Source: CATOSP01 sp965237775 (GTDB lineage: Bacteria > Chloroflexota > Dehalococcoidia > Lucifugimonadales > UBA3495). From it: a stretch of DNA of 64,000 nt. The stretch is from positions 62,001 through 126,000 of the forward strand of contig OZ250155.1 of NCBI GenBank assembly GCA_965237775.1, in the 5' to 3' direction. Below the pieces are notes generated by a model. It had not been told where the DNA came from. It was given only the letters and a program-made list of their open reading frames with translations, and ran no database searches. Position 1 is the first letter of the stretch, and each line of letters opens with the position of its first letter. Positions 58,843 through 64,000 of this stretch are shown here, one piece after another. The position numbers and the translations under genes were made by a program.

Positions 58843-59381
58843 AGATGCACTCCTACTTCTTCACCCACACAGTCCCAGCCCAGGCGTGGATAACGGGCGA
58901 ATATCTCCAGGTATGGACCTGGGCTGAAGGTCTCGATGATGTCGATCAGGGCGTCCGGTTTCCGGGAGTGTTCTCGCTTCGGCGCGTGAATCACCGAGGG
59001 ATGCACCAACCGGCCAACTTCCCCTGCACAAGGACGCCTACTGTACGGCGGTCTGCCCCGGACACCAAGCAAGCAAATCTCGTGCTGCATCCTGAAGTAG
59101 TGGCCTAGGCCAATCGACGGCTTGCACCAACACAGGTTGGTCACGTAACGAACTCCCCAGGACTCCATGACGCGCAGGCCATCGGACAGATGGTTCGCGG
59201 TCGCCCACAGGAACAAGAAGGCGTCGGCGGCTGCCTACTCCTGCACTAGGCCGCTCAGGGCCTCGATTTCCGAGGTCCTCATCAGCCCGTAATGACGGTC
59301 CGCGCCCCTCTTCACCTGGCCAGCTCCCCGCTCGAACCACGGCGGATCCGCCAGGATGACGCTGTATCCTGTCTCAAGCAT
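58839..59381 (-). CDS. MT-A70 DNA adenine methyltransferase with an in-frame TAG
   Basis: From ATG 59381 (overlapping the previous stop as TGATG): MLETGYSVILADPPW, with the catalytic DPPW, HYGLMRTSEIEALSGLVQE, TAG (59235-59237), then AAADAFLFLWATANHLSDGL, WGVRYVTNLCWCKPSIGLGH, HEICLLGVRG, HSRKPDALIDIIE and YLEIFARYPRLGWDCVGEEV. Both halves are MT-A70 sequence in one frame. As written the larger piece starts at 59216 without the catalytic motif. Confidence 0.75.
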
Positions 59382-59554
59382 CAGGACCCCGGCATCCTCG
59401 GGTGTTCCGCGTCATGGGCGCGGATGTCGGCCGCAGCCTCTTCGCGGTAGCCGCACTCGCAGACCAACCACTTCTCGGCGGGTTCATGGGGGTCCGGGCG
59501 GAGCAGTCTTAGCTCCATCTTGCCGGGGCACTTCGGGCAGCTAACTTGGATCAC
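59381..59554 (-). CDS. Small zinc-ribbon protein
   Basis: 57 residues from GTG 59554 (CTGGAGAATC upstream): IQVSCPKCPGKMELRLLRPD, WLVCECGYREEAAADIRAHD. Two CxC/CxxC pairs form a zinc ribbon. Overlaps both neighbours. Confidence 0.6.
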   Translation of the reverse strand: MIQVSCPKCPGKMELRLLRPDPHEPAEKWLVCECGYREEAAADIRAHDAEHPRMPGS

Positions 59555-60009
59555 GTCGATTCTCCAGGGCAGCTCATCCGCGCTTTGTCGATCAGGCTTT
59601 GCAGTTGGGTAGTGGCCACCTGGTGCTTCACTACGGCGACGCCACCCGTTACGAACCCCTCGACGAATGGTGGGAGGGCATCCCTCACGCGGCTCCAGTC
59701 CACGCTTATCCCAAACCGCAGGTCCGCCGCGATTGCGAACCACTCACTGAAGGCCCTCGCCGCGAACTGACCCTGCTCCACGGTATGGAAGGGGGGACCG
59801 AGCGCGGCGACCCGGAATACGGTGGTCGAGTGGCGTTCTGGTTCTCCGGCCAGCTTCAGCGCCACCTCGTAAGCGTCTAGCCGACCGGCCCAATGGTATT
59901 GGGCCGGGGTCTCGTAGCTCTGGAGGCCGCGCATGTTTTCGGTCCCCCCTACCAATGTGTAGTTCCTCCGGGCGTCTTCAATCGCATGGTCGAGGTCATG
60001 TCCGGGCAT
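59551..60009 (-). CDS. Uncharacterised phage protein
   Basis: 152 residues from ATG 60009: DLDHAIEDARRNYTLVGGTE, YHWAGRLDAYEVALKLAGEP, FRVAALGPPFHTVEQGQFAA, SRVRDALPPFVEGFVTGGVA. Helical in large part. The stop overlaps the zinc-ribbon start. Function unknown. Confidence 0.55.
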   Translation of the reverse strand: MPGHDLDHAIEDARRNYTLVGGTENMRGLQSYETPAQYHWAGRLDAYEVALKLAGEPERHSTTVFRVAALGPPFHTVEQGQFAARAFSEWFAIAADLRFGISVDWSRVRDALPPFVEGFVTGGVAVVKHQVATTQLQSLIDKARMSCPGEST

Positions 60010-60352
60010 CGCCGATTTTTCCTTCCGTCGAATCCCCAAGAATTATTCCGATGACCTGCCCTTCAGTCGTGTTCTCCGAATGGCGTTCCAAGTCAGTGTC
60101 GTGGAGGCCGAAGTCCATCTGACCGTTCATCCGCATCGAACCAACGAGCCGACGCCCGCCGCGAAGCTGGACATCGAACGTCAATCCACCATCTTCGTCA
60201 AGCGTGACACCGACATCCTCGTGGTTCTCAATCGCCGCAAGCGCCAGCCGGTAAGCGGCGCCTACGACGTGGGCGGCGGGCCGGAGCCCATCCCTGCCCT
60301 CCAGGAACCCAAGAAGCGCGGTGGAACTCTCGATATGGGCCTTATCCCCCAT
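59996..60352 (-). CDS. Uncharacterised phage protein
   Basis: 118 residues from ATG 60352: GDKAHIESSTALLGFLEGRD, AHVVGAAYRLALAAIENHED, VGVTLDEDGGLTFDVQLRGG. A helix followed by a beta sheet. Overlaps both neighbours; function unknown. Confidence 0.55.
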   Translation of the reverse strand: MGDKAHIESSTALLGFLEGRDGLRPAAHVVGAAYRLALAAIENHEDVGVTLDEDGGLTFDVQLRGGRRLVGSMRMNGQMDFGLHDTDLERHSENTTEGQVIGIILGDSTEGKIGDART

Positions 60353-60662
60353 TGGATTGATCCCTACCCGCCTCCTCTAATTCTGCTCGGTACATCTCCC
60401 AGCCGTGCTGTGCGATGTACATGAGCCGGTCCATGACGGCGTGGTGCATAGCGCCAGTGGCGTCGTCGCAAGCGCCCAATACGGCCTTCTCCAACTGTTC
60501 CGTCTGGGGGCTGGCGGCATTAACCAAGCCGTAGATATTCTCGTGTCCCTGGAGCCAGCTCACGCCCGCTTCAAGCATGTCCTGGCAGCACTCTTCATAC
60601 GTGCCGCCGAAGCCGCTGATCTCGCCCATCTCCAGCGTGTGCCGGTATGTGGTTGTGGTCAT
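60342..60662 (-). CDS. Uncharacterised phage protein
   Basis: 106 residues from ATG 60662: TTTTYRHTLEMGEISGFGGT, YEECCQDMLEAGVSWLQGHE, LEKAVLGACDDATGAMHHAV. Mostly helical, acidic. First complete gene after the truncated Toprim gene. Confidence 0.55.
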   Translation of the reverse strand: MTTTTYRHTLEMGEISGFGGTYEECCQDMLEAGVSWLQGHENIYGLVNAASPQTEQLEKAVLGACDDATGAMHHAVMDRLMYIAQHGWEMYRAELEEAGRDQSNGG

Positions 60663-60674
60663 GTCTACCCTCTC

Positions 60675-61445
60675 CTATTCCTTGGAGTCGTCCGGGGATT
60701 TGTCCAGGAGGTAGGCCACCCGTCGAATCGCTTCCTTGTCCGTCTCCTCCTGGTCCAGTCGTTGGTTGTACAGGTCAAGGTCCAACAGGTCCGCGATCTC
60801 CCCACTGACCATGCCGTCGAGGACAGTGGGTTCCAGCGCGTCCAATTCCCAGCTTTCAGCGCCGTACCACTGGATGTAACTCTGTGCCCGGGAGTCGGTC
60901 AGCTTCGCCGGATTCGGGGGAGGCTGGTATTGCTCCACTTGGTCGAAATTGAGGGCCAGACGGTGGACCTCAATCCACCATCCGCCTGTCATGGTGTCCA
61001 AGCGGTCCTTGATGTCCCGGCTCATGTCGATTCCCGAGGGGTCGTGGTCGCCGAGATAGATCACCACCGGGCGGCGCCCTCGCGAGTAGGCGGCGTTCAA
61101 GCGTTGAGCGGCGTCGTAGATTGCGGTGCTGGAGGAATAGCCACGGTTTGCCAGGAAGTGGAGGTGGAACCGGTCGCAAATTGGTTCCAGGACGCTTGAG
61201 AGTGCATCTTTCTCGCACCAGAGTTCTACGTAGTTTTCCTGCCCTTCCCATCGGTCAAGCCGGTACTGAGACGCGGCATCCAGAAGGATGTCCGCGGGTC
61301 CGTCCCAATCAGAAGGCTTCACCGGGACACGGCCCCGGTCCACGATGTCGTCCCAATCAATGTAGCCGCCGTACCGGCCCTTGCTCACCACATCTCCCAG
61401 GGTCTTGTACCAGCGTTGCTCGTTCGGGATCATGCCCCGGGACAC
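60675..61445 (-). CDS. Toprim (TopoVI-A-like) protein truncated by IS630
   Basis: The conserved frame starts VSRGMIPNEQRWYKTLGDVV, IDWDDIVDRGR, and shows ENYVELWCEKDALSSVLEPI (EKxA of Toprim), VVIYLGDHDPSGIDMSRDI (DxDxxG) and a helical end. Relatives begin with about 40-60 more residues, which are missing because the IS630 element ends at 61448. The open frame reaches into the IS but those residues are not part of the family. Toprim proteins of this type are common in actinobacterial and phage genomes. Confidence 0.7.
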   Translation of the reverse strand: MSRGMIPNEQRWYKTLGDVVSKGRYGGYIDWDDIVDRGRVPVKPSDWDGPADILLDAASQYRLDRWEGQENYVELWCEKDALSSVLEPICDRFHLHFLANRGYSSSTAIYDAAQRLNAAYSRGRRPVVIYLGDHDPSGIDMSRDIKDRLDTMTGGWWIEVHRLALNFDQVEQYQPPPNPAKLTDSRAQSYIQWYGAESWELDALEPTVLDGMVSGEIADLLDLDLYNQRLDQEETDKEAIRRVAYLLDKSPDDSKE

Positions 61446-61447
61446 TA

Positions 61448-62791
61448 AACCAAAGCCAAGGTGGGATGTGCATTTACAATACATCGGTGATTGGGCTGGG
61501 ATTCTCGCAGAAATCCTTCGGCCTTTGATTGCAGGACGGTGCGGCAGCGGCCCTTGACCTCGTCTTTCCGGATGGACAGCCCGCAGAGGAAATTCCCGAC
61601 CCTCTCCTTTACCAGGGCCTTGGTTCCCAAGCACAGGTTTCCGGTGGCTTCCTCTCTCGCCCAGCCCCAGATGGCCTCATCGGCGCCTCCGTCCGGGCTG
61701 TAGCCCGGCAGAGCCTGCCCTCGTGAAAACGGGGGTTCATCAGCCGCAGCCCCAAGCCCGGCGTCCGCAGATACTCACGCACCGCCTCGCCGCGGTGCGC
61801 CGGCGCGTTGTCCCAAATCATGTTGAGCGGCCCGGAGTGCCTCTGCCGCAACCGCTCCAGGAAGGCAGCCGAGGTTCCGGAGTTGCTGTTCCCCTCCAGG
61901 TCCATCCACTCCACCTCACCGGTCTCCAGGCACACTGCCGAGTAGTAGCTGGGCCGAGTAGTAGCTGGGCCGAGTAGTAGCTGGGCCGAGTAGTAGCTGG
62001 CCTTTTCGCCATAGCTCGGGCTGGTCGAGTCCACCAAAGCCTGCCCCCGTGAAAACGGGGGGCCGGCTCTCCCTTTAGCACCCATTTGCCTCTCAGTTCG
62101 GCATCGGCCCGGAAATGGGCCTCGTCGGCTATGAATATCTTCGCTCCCGTACGCCACGCCTCGTCCGACAGGGTGGCGTACTCCGCCACGAAGGCCTCCC
62201 GCTTCTGCTCATCTGCCTTGACCAGTCGCTTCTTGGGACGCTTCAGGACAAACCCCAAGCGGTGCAGATAGTTCAGGCAAGTGCTGCGGCTCAGGCCAAT
62301 GCCGAAACGCTTCGAGACAAACTGCCGCACCACTTTCCTCCTGAGCCTGCCGAAGGGTCCAGTTGGCCATTTCTATGCCCGACATCCCGGGCAACTCCCG
62401 CACTGCCCCCGTCAACTCCGCCTGTTGCGTCTCGCCAAGTGCGGGGGGAACCCCCGGTCTGCTCGAATATCAAGGCTGCAGGCCCTCCCTCGCCGAAGGC
62501 GGCGGCCCATCTGCCGATGGTGTGAGCATCCCGGCCCAGTGCCCGGGCGGTGCCCGAGGCGGTCAGGCCCCGGCACAGGAGCCACAGTGCGTGCCACCGT
62601 TCTCTCTCCCGGGGTGTCGGCGCTAGGTACATCCTGCTGCGCACACTAGCCAAGTCCAACTGCCACCCCTCCAAGTCCGGCCTTATCCCCCTCATACCCA
62701 TCACCATCCCCACTCAGTCTGCTCCCAGTCCTGACGCTATGCCTCCCTGATTCTAGCCGACCCAAATGCGGGTTTCACCTTGGCTTTGGTT
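61448..62791 (-). mobile_element. IS630 family insertion sequence
   Basis: 1344 bp with identical 16-bp ends AACCAAAGCCAAGGTG in inverted orientation and TA on both sides (61446-61447, 62792-62793). Inside is a 16-bp repeat (GCCGAGTAGTAGCTGG, four copies, 61937-62000). The two flanks belong to different genes (a phage Toprim gene and a surface-protein gene), so the element marks a rearrangement or an assembly join. Confidence 0.75.
61735..62713 (-). pseudogene. Degraded IS630 transposase
   Basis: Three partial frames. 62713 down: LEGWQLDLASVRSRMYLAPT, GTARALGRDAHTIGRWAAAF (helix-turn-helix). 62333 down: VSKRFGIGLSRSTCLNYLHR, KIFIADEAHFRADAELRGKW. 62157 down: HSGPLNMIWDNAPAHRGEAV and REYL (DNAPAH is the second catalytic Asp). 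Frames are broken at the repeats of 61937-62000 and near 62040, so a functional transposase is unlikely from this copy. Confidence 0.7.
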
Positions 62792-62793
62792 TA

Positions 62794-64000
62794 GTAATCG
62801 AACTGTCGCTGGGGTCGTCCCAGCGCAGAGTTATCGACTCGTCGCCGCCCCTGGCAGTGAGGCCAGTGGGCTTGGCCGGTACCACCGGCGCCTGCACCGT
62901 AAGGGTTGCGTCGAGGATGTCGGTATTGCTTGGCGTGCTGGTGGCCCTATCCGCCTCGTTCACCACTGCTGTCAGGGTGAAGGGGGTCGTCACGGTGGTC
63001 ACAAGAGCGTAGTTGCCTGCCGGCGCGTCGGACTTGGCGTAAATGCTCCATGGGGTCGCCATTTCGCAGGTCAATGTGCCGGCCGTCAGGTCTGGAGAAC
63101 GATCCGAGGCGGTGGGGCCTGAGAAGAGATTCGAGCCGGCCATCTCGGCTGCATTCGGGTCGGCCGCCGCACCGTCTACGAGGCCGACGACCACCGCGTC
63201 CTCTACTCCCTCGTCCAAGGACAGACCCAACTCTCCAGCGGTCGTCTCGGCGGAGAGTGAGGCGACGGACGACACTTGATCCGAATCCACAGGGAACGTG
63301 GCCCGGTACGTGGGGACCGCCGCTATCCCGGCCCCGACGGTGATCATGGTAGGGTCAAGCACCATTTCGTGGGTCCAGGACCCGATAGCCTCCGGGGTCG
63401 CCGTCACGCTGTCGCTGGGCGGGCTGTTGCCCCCGGAACCCACAGCGCGGAGGAAGATCGTATGGAGAAGGCCGCTGGTGAGTCCGGTAACCGTGTACGA
63501 GGTGGCATTGTCCTCGCCTGGGGCGCTATCCGGAATGTCGACGACGCCTGAATTCGCTCCATCGTCGGAAGTGTAGAGGTATTGATATCCTGTGATCGTG
63601 GACTCAGTCGGATCGTCCCAGCCCAGGGTGATCGACTCGATCCCCGCGGTGGCGGTAAAACCGGTGCGTTTGGCCGGCGCCGGGACGGTGCTTACCGAGC
63701 TACTGTTAGAGTACGCCGTCTGGAGTACGCCGTCTGGAGTACGCCGTCCGGTGGTTACTGGTTTCGGCCTGGACTTTGACGCCGTAGATGCCCTCGTCAG
63801 TGAGGCCAGTCTGTGCGGGGTCAGTGGTGGTGGTCAACACGATTGGGACACTGTCGGGATAGGTGATCTCAATCCTATATCCGGTCGCGCCTTGGTATGC
63901 ATAGCCACTGATGGTCAGGTTGTCCCCGTTAAGGGCTAGTGTCGGGGCGGCGGCCTTGGGGTCTGGCGAGAGAACTATGAATGAGGTGGAGTCGCTGTAT
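62794..64000 (-). CDS. Fibronectin III surface protein, truncated at both ends
   Basis: The minus strand encodes repeats typical of Chloroflexota surface proteins: PAKRTGFTATAGIESITLGW, DDPTESTITGYQYLYTSDDG, LHTIFLRAVGSGGNSPPSDS and PTGLTARGGDESITLRWDDP. The N-terminal part enters at the right edge (LALNGDNLTISGYAYQGATG, YRIEITYPDSVPIVLT). A 14-bp tandem repeat at 63709-63750 throws the frame off, so the upstream part stops soon after it and the frame resumes below. The 3' end is cut by IS630. Probably a host gene. Confidence 0.65.
63709..63750. repeat. 14-bp tandem repeat (three units)
   Basis: GAGTACGCCGTCTG, GAGTACGCCGTCTG, GAGTACGCCGTCCG. With one unit the surface-protein frame is continuous (SNHRTAYS-NSSSVSTV); three units add 28 bp and shift it. 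Confidence 0.8.

Noticed and set aside
28130..59237. Global TAG reassignment
   Set aside because: Genes such as 35507-36403, 39136-39576, 40773-41468, 43646-44110 and 49749-49904 end in TAG with normal gene boundaries, so only local readthrough or mutation remains possible.

Overview
Overall. The window is a GC-rich (roughly 60 %), almost entirely minus-strand tailed-phage (siphovirus-like) genome or prophage that is visibly decaying and is riddled with insertion sequences. Read on the minus strand (right to left) the order is: early/DNA-metabolism genes (about 61.4 to 33.2 kb), terminases (33.2-31.3), portal, MuF and prohead protease (31.3-25.5), scaffold-like, capsid and cement genes (25.5-21.6), head-tail connector, tail completion and tail tube (19.3-17.0), then accessory surface genes (14.7-0.3) ending in a cut-off HK97-gp10-like gene. 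At the right edge, beyond an IS630-type element, lies a fibronectin-III surface protein whose repeats (W-DD-P pattern) resemble those of Chloroflexota/Dehalococcoidia surface proteins; host assignment to that phylum is a tentative inference.

Mobile elements. Five elements are delimited to the base or nearly so: an IS5/IS427-type element (10691-11533, TA duplication), a 145-bp MITE (12582-12726), an IS1182-type element (about 15.17-17.02 kb), two 1718-bp IS1380-type copies in inverted orientation (21734-23451, 46756-48473; duplications TTTAG and CTAAG), and an IS630-type element (61448-62791) whose ends match the MITE. Removing the IS5, the MITE and both IS1380 copies in silico restores a continuous reading frame in each case.

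Accessory block (0-13 kb). Gene cassettes repeat: a small lipoprotein or secreted module followed by a chymotrypsin-like serine protease fused to a recurring domain of about 150 residues that resembles phage capsid-decoration (cement) proteins. The same recurring domain also begins a large fibronectin-III/coiled-coil/acidic-tail protein that is now broken by frameshifts.

Early region (35-53 kb). Many genes, mostly small, are each preceded by a copy of one intergenic element: ATTGAC, 16-18 bp, then GAGGGT or TAGGGT and a G-run, 30-60 bp upstream of a start codon (once 107 bp). I count 18 copies, often with a further CCAAT-type block upstream and hairpin terminators between units. This looks like a dedicated early-promoter family with an unusual -10 element. 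The genes include ParB-like proteins, a RarA-C-like domain, a class-II glutamine amidotransferase plus amidoligase, a DUF932 protein, a SWIM zinc-finger protein and several zinc-ribbon miniproteins.

Right operon (53-61.4 kb). Tightly overlapping genes encode two DNA methyltransferases (an N4/N6 beta-class type and an MT-A70 type), a DarG-like macrodomain protein with an N-terminal zinc ribbon, an ASCH protein, a DUF1643 protein and a Toprim protein truncated by the IS630 element.

Integrity. Single-base frameshifts (portal, prohead protease, FnIII gene and others), in-frame stops (terminase large subunit TAA; seven otherwise continuous ORFs with internal TAG) and IS insertions argue for a degraded prophage, although some single-base events sit in homopolymers and could be sequence errors.
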